Shown here one piece after another: positions 42,859-52,168 of a stretch of DNA of 64,000 bases. Below the pieces are notes generated by a model. It was given only the letters and a program-made list of their open reading frames with translations. It did no database searches and was not told the origin of the DNA. The position numbers and the translations under genes were made by a program. Within the stretch, counting starts at the first letter, position 1; each line of letters starts with the position of its first letter. This DNA comes from JAPPHA01 sp963662815 (lineage in GTDB: Bacteria; Pseudomonadota; Alphaproteobacteria; Rhodobacterales; Rhodobacteraceae), in the NCBI GenBank assembly GCA_963662815.2, contig CAXXWA010000025.1, positions 62,001 through 126,000 on the forward strand, in the 5' to 3' direction.

Positions 42859-44139
42859 TCAGGCGTTGCGAAGGATGGAATCTCCGGCGAACTCGGCACC
42901 GTCTCCGAGCGCTTCCTCGATGCGGATCAACTGGTTGTACTTTGCGGTCCGGTCGCTCCGGGACAGCGAACCGGCCTTGATTTGGCCGCAATTCGTGGCC
43001 ACGGCCAAGTCCGCAATCGTCGTGTCCTCGGTTTCGCCCGAGCGGTGCGACATGACCGAACTGTACCCTGCCGTCCGGGCGAGATCCATGGTCGCCAGGG
43101 TTTCCGTGAGCGTTCCGATCTGGTTGACCTTGACCAGGATCGAGTTTGCGCAACCGGTCCCGATGCCGCGCGCCAACCGCTCGCGGTTCGTTACGAACAG
43201 GTCGTCGGCGACGAGTTGGCAGGTTGTGCCAATCCGGTTGGTCAACAATTTCCAGCCCGCCCAGTCGTCTTCTGCCATGCCATCCTCGATCGATGCGATC
43301 GGGAAGTTCTCTGCGAGGCCGGTCAGGTACTCCGCATGCTCCTCGGACGACAACACCCTGTCTTCTCCGGCCAGCACGTATTTCCCGTCTCGAAAGTACT
43401 CCGTGGCGGCGCAATCCAGCGCGAGCCAGATGTCGCGTCCCGGCGCGTAGCCCGCTGCCTCAATCGCGGAAACCAGGAAATCGAGCGCCTCCGTCGTTGA
43501 TTGGAGATCCGGTGCGAATCCGCCCTCGTCGCCGACGTTTGTGTTGTGGCCGGACTTCGCCAGGTTCGCCTTGAGGCAGTGGAAAACTTCCGAACCCATC
43601 CGCACTGCCTCTGCGATGCAGGGCGCGGAAACCGGCACGATCATGAATTCCTGGATGTCGATGCCGTTGTCGGCGTGCTGGCCGCCGTTGATGACGTTCA
43701 TCAGCGGCACGGGGAGCGTGCGTGCGGAGACGCCGCCGACGTATCGGTACAAGGGTTGTCCGGTGGCGAGCGCCGCTGCCCGTGCGACAGCGAGGGAAAC
43801 GCCGAGAATCGCGTTGGCGCCGAGCCTTCCCTTGTTGTCGGTGCCGTCGAGGCGGGTCATCATCGCGTCGATCTCGGCCTGCTTCGTGGCGTCCTTCCCG
43901 CAAAGCAACTCGTCGAGTTCGGCCCCGACTGCCCCGACGGCGTTTCGGACGCCCTTGCCATGATATCTCGAGGGATCGCCGTCCCTGAGTTCCACCACCT
44001 CATGCGCACCGGTCGATGCACCCGACGGAACTGCCGCCCTTCCGACGGTGCCGCAGTCGAGCCGGACGTCGACCTCGACCGTCGGGTTCCCGCGGCTGTC
44101 GAGAATCTCGCGGCCGGTGATTTTCCGGATGACTGCCAT
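42859..44139 (-). CDS. eno: enolase
   Basis: This 426-residue enzyme dehydrates 2-phosphoglycerate to phosphoenolpyruvate. Signatures are ILDSRGNPTVEVDV, PSGASTGAHEVVEL, NVGDEGGFAPDL, SIEDGMAEDDW with metal ligands, and LVKVNQIGTLTETLATMDL with the catalytic Lys. SHRSGETEDTTIADLAV completes the site. The ATG at 44139 (MAVIRKITGRE) has GGGTCAGG upstream. It lies 19 bp after the Fur/Mur gene on the same strand. Confidence 0.97.
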   Translation of the reverse strand: MAVIRKITGREILDSRGNPTVEVDVRLDCGTVGRAAVPSGASTGAHEVVELRDGDPSRYHGKGVRNAVGAVGAELDELLCGKDATKQAEIDAMMTRLDGTDNKGRLGANAILGVSLAVARAAALATGQPLYRYVGGVSARTLPVPLMNVINGGQHADNGIDIQEFMIVPVSAPCIAEAVRMGSEVFHCLKANLAKSGHNTNVGDEGGFAPDLQSTTEALDFLVSAIEAAGYAPGRDIWLALDCAATEYFRDGKYVLAGEDRVLSSEEHAEYLTGLAENFPIASIEDGMAEDDWAGWKLLTNRIGTTCQLVADDLFVTNRERLARGIGTGCANSILVKVNQIGTLTETLATMDLARTAGYSSVMSHRSGETEDTTIADLAVATNCGQIKAGSLSRSDRTAKYNQLIRIEEALGDGAEFAGDSILRNA

Positions 44140-44158
44140 TGCCTGACCCTTGCTGCGT

Positions 44159-44584
44159 CTACTGTTCGGGCGGGGCTTTGCGGGGAACTCCGTAGAGTTC
44201 GAGCTTGTGTCCCCGGAGTTCGTACCCGAGCCTTCGCGCGATCTCTTCCTGGAGCGCCTCGATTTCATGATCCACGAACTCGATGACTTCGCCCGAGTGC
44301 AGGTCGATAAGGTGGTCGTGGTGGTCGCGCTCCGCATCCTCGTAGCGCGCGCGGCCGCCCAGGAAATCGTGTCGGTCAAGTATGCCCGCCTCGTCGAAGA
44401 GCTTGACCGTTCGGTAGACCGTGGCAATCGAAATTCCGGGGTCAAGCCTGGACGCGCGGGCATGGAGTTCCTCTACGTCAGGGTGGTCCTTGGTGTCCTG
44501 AAGTATCCTGGCGATGACTCTGCGCTGCCCGGTCATCCGGAGCCCTGAAGCTTCGCAACGTTCGATTATGCCATCGCCCGACAT
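44159..44584 (-). CDS. fur: Fur/Mur-family metal-responsive repressor
   Basis: This 141-residue metalloregulator has a winged helix: RMTGQRRVIARILQDTKDHP and ISIATVYRTVKLFDEAGIL. The regulatory metal site reads DAERDHHDHLIDLHSGEVIEF. The Cys pairs of the structural zinc site of some Fur proteins are absent, as in alphaproteobacterial Fur/Mur, which respond to manganese or iron. LRGHKLELYGVP is the usual C-terminus. It may control the iron-binding-protein gene upstream on the same strand. Confidence 0.9.
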   Translation of the reverse strand: MSGDGIIERCEASGLRMTGQRRVIARILQDTKDHPDVEELHARASRLDPGISIATVYRTVKLFDEAGILDRHDFLGGRARYEDAERDHHDHLIDLHSGEVIEFVDHEIEALQEEIARRLGYELRGHKLELYGVPRKAPPEQ

Positions 44585-44996
44585 GCCGATCCTTTCGAAT
44601 CTTCGAGACTACAATTGAAGCGTTTTCCGGGCAATCGCTGTTTTGCTCCGTTCGGCCTCGAAGTGATTCTGCGGACGTCCCGCTGCACCGTTGAGGCAGC
44701 CCGGGAATCGTCCGGGAGCGCGCCGTCGTTTGCCTTGGATGGCCTGGAGCGACACCGGATCCACGGCCCGCATATCGCATAAATGCCGGTCTGTGTCTTT
44801 AGCATCCGGACGACGCGGCGGCTTTGCCGCGGTTCTTGAGACGGTGGGCGCTGTTGTTGCGCCCAACCGTCCTTCCGGCCGCGGCGTGCGGGCGGCGTGT
44901 TGCGGCACCCATCTTCATCGGGGCCGCTCGCGGTTGCCAGGTGGGGCGGCGGACGGCGGGTGCTCCCGCCGTCCGGTCGTGCCGTGCGCGGCGACA
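44585..44996. other. intergenic between fur and the iron-binding protein gene
   Basis: No gene is supported. The region holds the hairpin at 44951-44974 and the fur promoter. Confidence 0.4.
44951..44974 (-). terminator. hairpin terminator after the iron-binding protein gene
   Basis: GGACGGCGGG and CCCGCCGTCC pair perfectly over 10 bp around the loop TGCT, about 20 bp beyond the stop. There is no T-run on the minus strand, so termination may need Rho, or the stem may only protect the mRNA end. Confidence 0.45.
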
Positions 44997-46019
44997 CTAT
45001 CCGTCGAAGTCCACCTCTTCGACGAGGCGAAGCGAGGCCGGGCGAAGCTTCGCGACGTCAATCAGATTCAGCGAGTCGGACTCGAAGGATCCCCAGCCTG
45101 CTACGAGGTCGCTCGGTGGAATGCCGGGGGTTATCGGATACTCGTTGTTGATCTCGGCGTAGATTTGCTGACCTTTCTCCGATGCCAGGAATTCCATGAG
45201 CTTCATGGCATTGTCCCTGTTCGGCGCGGCTTTCGTCATAGCGACGCCCGACAGGTTCACATGCGTGCCGCCGTTTTCGAACGTCGGGAACACGATGCGG
45301 ACGCTGTCAGCCCAGGCCTTCTGTTCCTCGTCGCGGAGCATGAGGCCCATGTAATAGGTATTGCCAACGGAGATGTCGCACTCGCCGGCGTGGATGGCCT
45401 TGACCTGGGCGCGATCATTGCCCTGGGGCTTGCGCGCCAGGTTCGCCTTGACGCCTTCGAGCCAGTCCCGCGCCCCGTCTTCTCCATGGTGGAGAATCAT
45501 CGCGGAAGTCAGCGCGAGATTGTAGGCATGGGTGCCGGAACGGGTGCAGATGCGACCGCGCCAGTTTTCAGACGCCAAGTCCTCGTAGGTCGTGACTTCC
45601 CCGTCGCCGACGCGGTCCCTCGACGCATAGACGATGCGCGCCCGCGCGGTCAGGCCGAACCAGTGACCGTCGGGGTCGCGGAACTCGTCGGGGATAGCAT
45701 CGTCGAGTGCAGCCGAATCGACGGCCTGGGTCACGCCGCCCTCGACGACGCCGTGCAGTCGGGAAATGTCGACGGTCAGCACGATGTCGGCTGGCGACCG
45801 GTCGCCTTCCGACTGCAGCCGTTCTACAAGTCCCTTTTTCAGAAAGACCACGTTCACCGCTATTCCGGTCTCTTCGGTGAAGGCGTTGAACAGGGGCTCG
45901 ACAAGTTCCGGCTGCCTGTAGGAATAGACGTTGACCTCCTGTGCGTTCGCCGTGACGGCAGTGAGCCCGACGCCCATTGCGAGTGCGGCGAGAAGCGAGT
46001 TTCTCTTGATGTGCTTCAT
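44997..46019 (-). CDS. ferric iron ABC transporter binding protein (FbpA/FutA type)
   Basis: This 340-residue periplasmic protein has a Sec signal to about residue 26 (TAVTANA). The mature start EVNVYSYRQPELVEPL is characteristic of the ferric-binding family, and the tyrosine pair in ISVGNTYYMGLML supplies iron ligands. It would deliver Fe3+ to an inner-membrane ABC permease, but no permease or ATPase is adjacent, so it is an orphan here. AGGAGG lies 6 bp before the ATG. The upstream region is unusually AT-rich and contains an inverted repeat. Confidence 0.88.
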   Translation of the reverse strand: MKHIKRNSLLAALAMGVGLTAVTANAQEVNVYSYRQPELVEPLFNAFTEETGIAVNVVFLKKGLVERLQSEGDRSPADIVLTVDISRLHGVVEGGVTQAVDSAALDDAIPDEFRDPDGHWFGLTARARIVYASRDRVGDGEVTTYEDLASENWRGRICTRSGTHAYNLALTSAMILHHGEDGARDWLEGVKANLARKPQGNDRAQVKAIHAGECDISVGNTYYMGLMLRDEEQKAWADSVRIVFPTFENGGTHVNLSGVAMTKAAPNRDNAMKLMEFLASEKGQQIYAEINNEYPITPGIPPSDLVAGWGSFESDSLNLIDVAKLRPASLRLVEEVDFDG

Positions 46020-46055
46020 GGCAACCTCCTAATGTTAATGCCGCAGGCACAATAT

Positions 46056-46072
46056 CTGACAAAAACAGTCAG
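46056..46072. promoter_or_regulatory. inverted repeat upstream of the iron-binding protein gene
   Basis: CTGAC and GTCAG are separated by seven A-rich bases, in an AT-rich 80-bp stretch 37 bp before the ATG. It is a candidate operator for a metal regulator, but it is not the classical Fur box. Confidence 0.35.
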
Positions 46073-46705
46073 AACAAACAAAAAAACTGTGCATACAAAA
46101 AATGTCGAATCGGAATTTCTACACCGACACCTGGATTTTCGCTTTTCCAATGTTTTGCGGAACGCCGCGGCCGGTACTTCTGAACCTTTGAGGAGGCGGA
46201 AGTCAGGATGTTCTGTTCCGACCAAACAAAGTGCCATTGGGTGGCACCCCGACGGGTTCGGGTACGCCGGCTTCGACGATGCCCGGCCCCCCCGTCACCG
46301 CCGGCATCTTCGGCAGCGAAAGAAAGGTGCCGGGGACGCTCCCGGCCAGGACGGCCAGCGCCTTCATGCAGCCGGCAAGGCGGAGGCGTCCCGCGGCGTC
46401 GAACAAGGAGAACTCCTCGCAGACACGACGGCCAAGTGCGGATCGGCTGTCGAACCGCTCCTGCGACTGGAACAAGGATGTCCGAGAAACCGCCGCATCT
46501 CTTGCCGCAGCTTGCGGGTGATCCGCGACTGCCCATGGTCCAAGCATAGACCGCCGACGAGCTGCTGTTCAGCGGAAAATGCCATGACGCGGCAGGCCTG
46601 GACGGGTCGACAGTTCACGGACAAACGCGTCGGAGCACTCGGATCGCCTCTTCACCTGAGCACGCAATTGTTGCAGCAAGTCGTTTCAATCGGTGGCCGT
46701 CGGCA
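46073..46705. other. intergenic, no recognised gene
   Basis: After about 60 AT-rich promoter bases the region becomes GC-rich. It shows only shadow-like frames, the longest on the minus strand at 46203-46547, with no family resemblance. Confidence 0.4.
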
Positions 46706-47223
46706 TCAGAACGCTACCCGAAGGCCGAGTTGCCCTACATACGCTTCATCGTTTGCAGTCAGGCCCTCTGCGTGCAGACTGCCTTGGAACCGGGCCGTTT
46801 CCGCCAGACGTCACGCCATGTTCATGCCCAGCACGACCCTGCTCTCCGAGGATTCCGTGTACAGCTTCTCGCCCTACACCGTCACCGCCGTCCCCTCGCC
46901 ATGCAGCATCCGCTCCACGCCCAGGGCCACCGCACCGTGAATTCTTCCGCGAGGCTGACCTCCACTGGCCCGTCGGCACCGATCGCCACGCGATTCACTT
47001 CCTCCACCGAAACCCGCGTACCCACTGCGTCCGTGAAATCGCCCGCCTCTGCCCGCGTGCCGCTCATCCATGCCTGCGCCGTCAGATGCGCCCAATCATC
47101 GAGCGCGAAGCGCCGCCCGCCTTGCAGTTTCAGCGATTGAACCGTCGCGTTCACGCCGGTTCGCAGCTGGCCCCGCGTCGCCGACGACATGTTCAGGCTG
47201 TGCCACATCGCCGAGAGGCGCAC
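46706..47223 (-). pseudogene. autotransporter beta-barrel relic
   Basis: The minus strand codes RGQLRTGVNATVQSLKLQGG and DAVGTRVSVEEVNRVAIGAD, then in other frames GEKLYTESSESRVVLGMNMA. It finishes AYVGQLGLRVAF followed by a stop, with the terminal Phe typical of outer-membrane barrels. The alternating hydrophobic strands and final F match the C-terminal domain of type V autotransporters. At least two frameshifts and the loss of the passenger domain make it a fragment. Confidence 0.6.
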
Positions 47224-47227
47224 CGCG

Positions 47228-47563
47228 CTAGGCGAGCGCGGCGGTCAGGCCGCGGGGCAACCGCTCGTCCAGGATCGCCTCGATGCGGGCACGGCTCTCG
47301 CCATGCGCCGAAAGCATTTCGCCATGTGCGGAAAGCGTTTCCTGCATTGCCGCAACATTTGCCTGAAGCGCGACAATGCCCTTTCCGTGCTCGGAGAGCG
47401 TTCCGTTCGTTTTGTATGTCTGGATGCCCAGCCAAACAAGCGCCGCTGCCATCGCCGCACCTATGCGCAGGTTCCAGACAACATTTGCCTCGATCCTGGT
47501 CCGCTGCACGATTTCGGCTTCAGCTTTCCCGTTCGTCTGTGTGTCGACTGCAACATCGGTCAT
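47228..47563 (-). CDS. small membrane-anchored coiled-coil protein
   Basis: This 111-residue protein starts MTDVAVDTQTNGKAEAEI. One membrane span lies at about residues 32-50 (LRIGAAMAAALVWLGIQTY). A helical tail with repeated LSAHGEMLSAHGESRARIEA suggests a coiled coil. It ends 4 bp before the autotransporter relic on the same strand. The function is not recognised. Small proteins of this shape sit next to phage or mobile-element genes in other genomes, but nothing here confirms that. Confidence 0.55.
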   Translation of the reverse strand: MTDVAVDTQTNGKAEAEIVQRTRIEANVVWNLRIGAAMAAALVWLGIQTYKTNGTLSEHGKGIVALQANVAAMQETLSAHGEMLSAHGESRARIEAILDERLPRGLTAALA

Positions 47564-48022
47564 GCCCAATATTGGGATCGATGGTCGGTCCGGTTAACGC
47601 AAACGGGTCCTATTCCGTACAACAGCATCGCTGGCGGCCACATCGCTTTGCCCCCACATATCACTGGCAAAGCCGGGCGGATGACGGGATTTTGCCGGAC
47701 CGGACGCCCTCGGCCGGTGGCGGGAATTCCACTTGCGAGCATGACCGTACTTTCCGGTTCAGGTGCCATCGAAGTCCGGAATGGTGCTAGCGCTGTTTTC
47801 AGTTGCGCCGGGACCAGGACAGGGGCATTGGCATTGTTGCATGTCAAAGGCTTGAGCGACCTGCGACAATCCCCGGCACCGGACGGATTTCCGGTTTGCC
47901 GGGATTGACTGCAAGGCATCTTCACTGTCGCTACTCCATTCCCGCACGAGCCCAGCGAGTCGGAGGGTTGTCTGGTCCGCCATGCCGAAAAGGGCCAACG
48001 CGCCAAGCCCGGGGGAAACACG
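47564..48022. other. intergenic, no gene seen
   Basis: Only short shadow frames. This DNA precedes the second AAA/nuclease copy and contains no in-frame ATG for it. Confidence 0.4.
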
Positions 48023-49512
48023 ATTAACCGCCGCCTCCTTCCAATCGGAATTCAGGACTTCCGGACGATACGGGACCAGAATTTCTACAATGTGGACAAG
48101 ACCCCTCTAGTCAGGCGGGTGGTAAGCGAGGGACGCCATTACTTCCTTTCCCGGCCTCGCCGGTTCGGCAAGAGCCTCCTGCTGGACACGCTGAGATCGC
48201 TGTTCGAGTGCCGCGAGGAACTGTTCCGGGGCCTGGACATTCACTGCCACTGGGACTGGTCGGCCCCCCATTCGGTGGTGCGGCTCAGCTTCGGCGGAAA
48301 GTACAATGGTCCAGGCGACCTCGATCGCGGCATCCTCATTCAACTGGATGTGACGGAGCGCAACGCGGGTCTCTCAATACTTCCTGCCGCACCGGGCCCG
48401 AGCGCCTGCAGAATGTCCTCTATCGCCTGCATCATGCCACCGGGCGCCAGGTGGCGGTCCTTGTTGACGAGTACGACAAGCCGATTCTCGACGTGCTCCA
48501 CGATACCGACCTCGCCATCGCCGACCGGGACTGCCTGCGCGGCTTCTACGGCATCATCAAGGGCAGCGCCCGTCATGTCCGCTTCGTCACCGGCGTGAGC
48601 ATGTTCTCCAAGGCCAGCCTGTTCTCGGGCCTGAACAACCTCGCGGACATCAGCCTCGACCCGCGCTACGCCACGATCTGCGGCTACACGGAGGACGACA
48701 TCGACGCGGTCTTCGGACCTGAGCTCGACGGGCTGGACCGGGAGGAGATCCGGACCTGGTACAACGGCTATCACTGGCGGGGCGGGGAGAGGGTCTGCAA
48801 CCCCCATGACGTGCTCCTGCTGTTCGGCAGCCGTGAATTCCGGCCCTACTGGTTCGAGACCGGGTCTCCGGCCTTCCTGTTCAGGACGCTCATGGAGAAG
48901 TCCGTCAGCACGATGGAGCTGGAGAACCGGCTGGCCGACATGTCGCTTGCCTCGAAGTTCGACGTCGGCGACGTCGGCGTCGAGGCGCTCCTGTTCCAGA
49001 CCGGCTGCCTGCCGATCGCGGACGAGTTGAGGGAGGGCTTCCGGACGCACTGCAGGCTGGACTATCCCAATCTGGAGGTGCGGCTCAGCCCGAACGATCA
49101 ACTGCTCGCGCATCTGGGCAAGCCCGTTGTCGAGGCGCTGGACCGGGGCCGGGAACTTCGTGCGCTTCTTGATGCCAACGACTTCGAGGGGTTTGGCGAG
49201 CGGCTCCGTTCCTGGCTCTCGGGCATTCCCTGCCAGCGGCACGCGACCGGAGATCTTGCCCGCTGCGAGGCCTGGCATGCGAGCCTCCTGCATATGTGTT
49301 TCCGGGCCATCGGCGTGGACGTTCGGGCGGAGGACGCGGCGAGCCGGTTCCGTGCGGACATGGTCGTGCTGACGGGCGGCCAGGTGTTCGTGATGGAGTT
49401 CAGAATGGCGGAGGGTGACAGCGATGCGGCCGCTGCGCTGGACGCGGCGATCGCGCAGATGCGGGAGCGGGGTTATGCGGAGAAGTGCCGCAGCCGCCGC
49501 GAGCCGGGCTGA
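48023..49512 (+). pseudogene. AAA-ATPase-like / PD-(D/E)XK nuclease protein, frameshifted, copy 2
   Basis: This is a second member of the family at 25719. The N-terminal homologous part INRRLLPIGIQDFRTIRDQN has no ATG or good start in frame; the first usable codon is GTG at 48092 inside the conserved region. From 48142 to 49090 the DNA looks identical to 25838-26786, including Walker A-like RRFGKSLLLDTL and the same -1 frameshift near 48360-48390. Beyond 49090 it diverges (for example LRSWLSGIPCQRHATGD) and ends with RADMVVLTGGQVFVMEFR, where the nuclease-type Lys of copy 1 (EFK) is Arg. Both start loss and frameshift indicate a pseudogene. Confidence 0.85.
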
Positions 49513-49875
49513 GCTTGCTTGAGTACCGCCCCTGGGTAGCGAAGACTTGTGGTGAGAGGAACGGGATGCCGCTGTCACAACAGACTTTGGCCTTGTGGAC
49601 CGCGATGCCGTTGCAAGGTTGCGGAAGGAGTTGCGAATCTTCTCTTCAGTGCGAGCAACGTCACCGGCCCAACGGCGCAAATTCCAATCACGAAGCGTTA
49701 CCCAGTTCACCGCAACCTGCCACAATTGCCGCAGGGCGTCACAGAGCAGACGCTTTTTTTTGCGCTTTCCTCTCAAGCCTGAACGCAACGGTTTCAGGTG
49801 CGCGCACGGCGAGAATCGGGTAACTCATTGGGCAAGTCGAACTCCTGTTTGGCAACCAAGCCGAGAGAACATGCG
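49513..49875. other. intergenic, no gene seen
   Basis: The sequence is lower in GC than its surroundings towards the right, which may mark a junction with incoming DNA. It contains the promoter side of the next gene. Confidence 0.4.
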
Positions 49876-50763
49876 ATGCCTGCCACCATGACCACACTTG
49901 AAAAAGCCCTGGCGCTTCAAGCCGGCTTGAAAGCCTGGATTGATGCGGATGTCTATCTTCGAGAAGGCGTCCCGTGCCGACACAGGATCTCAAAACTGCG
50001 AAAGGTTTTTCGCGACAACTGGGACAGCCGGATCGGTGCCGACAAGTTCGGAGGTGTTTGGTCGATTGGCAAAGCAAAGACAAATTTGCGGCATCCAGCC
50101 AGCAAGGCGGCTCTCGATGCAATTACGGACGCGACCGGCCATACAGACCGAAGCAGATGGTCTGGCTCCAATGCCGGGGGTGTAAAGGTAACGGTCGAAC
50201 ACGCGATTCCAATTAGCGTTCTCTTTGACCATTTCTGGCGGGCTGAAACTGCGGACGAAATGCAGAAAGTGATTGACGCATACGTTGTCGCGGTCATCAC
50301 GGACGCCGAAGAAAGGCGTTTGCGCAGTAACTATTTACAGCAAAAAATGCCGGATGACTGGGCTGGTTTGGCAGATCCGCTGGCCCGTTGGAACAAGGTC
50401 GGCATCGAAGTGCAAGGCTTGGATCGCTTGTCTGGACTGCAAAATGTCGATGGGCCCGAAATTCAGTCGGCGGTTGACTGCACCAAGGGCGATTCCGCTA
50501 GCCACCGCAGCCAAGCAAAGCGGCTGAACCGGTTCATGATAAAAAAAGATTGGGAAAATCGAGACTTGTGGCTCGACTGCCCGGCTAGAGGGTCGCGATT
50601 CTTGATTGAGCATGATCGTTTCAAGGCCATCGTCGCTGAAAACACGAATGCTCTCAACACCAGGTCCTGGACGCAGGGCGGAACATATAGCTGGCCGGCG
50701 CTGCCAGAAAAGCTGCTCAAGGAAATTCAGCCATACAAGAAATCTGCGAACATGAGCGAGTGA
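49876..50763 (+). CDS. unrecognised 295-residue protein, possibly nuclease-related
   Basis: The product starts MPATMTTLEKALALQAGLKA; an alternative start is 49888. No family is recognised with confidence. The centre reads VKVTVEHAIPISVLFDHFW, a short stretch resembling HNH-type or restriction-enzyme-like proteins in which a conserved EHxxP precedes a helical region. VITDAEERRLRSNYLQQKMP and DWENRDLWLDC follow. It has no signal peptide or membrane span. Its lower GC and AT-rich codons (AAA, AAT, TTT) differ from neighbouring genes, suggesting transfer. It stands alone between a nuclease pseudogene and a transport operon; a restriction or defence role is a guess. Confidence 0.6.
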   Translation: MPATMTTLEKALALQAGLKAWIDADVYLREGVPCRHRISKLRKVFRDNWDSRIGADKFGGVWSIGKAKTNLRHPASKAALDAITDATGHTDRSRWSGSNAGGVKVTVEHAIPISVLFDHFWRAETADEMQKVIDAYVVAVITDAEERRLRSNYLQQKMPDDWAGLADPLARWNKVGIEVQGLDRLSGLQNVDGPEIQSAVDCTKGDSASHRSQAKRLNRFMIKKDWENRDLWLDCPARGSRFLIEHDRFKAIVAENTNALNTRSWTQGGTYSWPALPEKLLKEIQPYKKSANMSE

Positions 50764-51009
50764 CATAGTCTTGCATGCGTGCGCCGGTTGCGGCGACGAG
50801 GAAAGGCGCATTTCCCGAATCAAGGGATGGGGCAACGGAGATTCGCGACATGCGGTTCGCCGAGCCTGGACGAGGGTGCCGCGAGGTTGGCGGAACAGAG
50901 ACCGGCGAGCTTCAGAGAAGCTATCCTGCGTGGAAACCTTGGGAACCGAAGAACTCAGCGAATGGCATGCCGACGCCCTGTCGGACCAGCGGAATCTCGA
51001 AGCGAGACG

Positions 51010-52167
51010 TTATCCCTTGACGGCGCCGGCAGTAAGTCCGCTGACGATCTGCTTCTGGAAAATCATCACCAGGAAAAACAGCGGCGCCGTGATCGATACC
51101 GCGGCTGCCACGGCGCGCACCTGATCGGTCGACGTTGTTTCACGATTGAAAAAGCTCGTAATTGACGGAACCATTGTCTGGTTCTGCGCGTCAAGAAGGA
51201 GCGAAGTCACCAGGAAGTCATTGTAGCCAAGGAGAAAGCTGAACAGGGCGGTTGTGATCACTCCCGGCCACATCACCGGTATGATCACCAGTCGGAAAGC
51301 CTGAAAGTAGGTGCATCCGTCCACTCGGGCGGATTCGTCGAGTTCAGGCGGAATCGACGCGAAGAACGACCGCAGCAGCCAGATCGTGAACGGCTGATTG
51401 ATGGCGACGAGAACGAAGATGACCGGCAGCGGCATGCCGTAGAGCGTCGGTGCGGACTCGCCCAGAATCGGCCGCAATATCTCGGCGGAATTGACGAAGA
51501 CCGGAAGATAGCCCGAGACGAGAACCGAATGAGGGAGCGCCCGGAAGATCAACGCGGCAATCAGGATCCAGAACGCAATCTTCATCTGGCAGCGGGCAAG
51601 TCCGAATCCCGCCAATGTGCCGACGGTGATCGAGACCACCACGACGCCTGACGTCACGATCATGGAATTGATGAAATTCCGATAGAATTCCCCGTGGACC
51701 CAGACCGAAACATAGTGGTCCAAGGTGAAACCGATCATCGGGCGGCCCAGGACACCCAGCCAGGGGTCCAGGACTCCCGTGACGGCCGGCCACAGAAGAA
51801 ACGCTGCAATCAGGAGTCCGACGACGTAGGCGGAACCCGATAGACACCACGCGACAATCCTGCCGCCAAACGGCATCATGCCCTTCGCCATGGCCGGAAT
51901 TGCGGTGACTGCAACCCTGACGGCCCCGAATGCCAGGACCAGGGCGAGCGCGAGGCCGAAGGCGGACACGCCGATTCCTGTTTCGCGCGTCGCACTTCCG
52001 AAAACCACGTGGAACGGGTTCGACGAAAAGGCGTCAATCGGATCCTTGAGGCTCATCACCGTGATCCAGAAGATCGGGAAGGCGGCGATCAAGCACCAGA
52101 AGCCCAGAAACCCGAACGCGCATGCCTTCAGCGAAGCGGATGGTTGCAAGGCTCGCGGCAGCGGCAT
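51010..52167 (-). CDS. ABC importer permease, MalG/carbohydrate type
   Basis: This 385-residue inner-membrane subunit has an N-terminal span (FGFLGFWCLIAAFPIFWITV), an extra pair of spans near residues 65-125 that most MalG proteins lack, and a core of six spans. The ATPase-docking loop is LDESARVDGCTYFQAFRLVI. It follows the partner permease by 1 bp and is the last gene of the operon. No ATPase gene follows; the next 240 bp are non-coding. Confidence 0.9.
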   Translation of the reverse strand: MPLPRALQPSASLKACAFGFLGFWCLIAAFPIFWITVMSLKDPIDAFSSNPFHVVFGSATRETGIGVSAFGLALALVLAFGAVRVAVTAIPAMAKGMMPFGGRIVAWCLSGSAYVVGLLIAAFLLWPAVTGVLDPWLGVLGRPMIGFTLDHYVSVWVHGEFYRNFINSMIVTSGVVVVSITVGTLAGFGLARCQMKIAFWILIAALIFRALPHSVLVSGYLPVFVNSAEILRPILGESAPTLYGMPLPVIFVLVAINQPFTIWLLRSFFASIPPELDESARVDGCTYFQAFRLVIIPVMWPGVITTALFSFLLGYNDFLVTSLLLDAQNQTMVPSITSFFNRETTSTDQVRAVAAAVSITAPLFFLVMIFQKQIVSGLTAGAVKG

Positions 52168-52168
52168 T

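Noticed and set aside
42158..43414. A 418-codon frame extending the ThiE-like gene into enolase
   Set aside because: The extension is antisense-frame sequence of the enolase coding region on the same strand and is not homologous to anything recognised.
46203..46547. A 114-codon minus-strand frame upstream of the iron-binding protein gene
   Set aside because: No similarity or ribosome-binding site. Its codon pattern matches other shadow frames.
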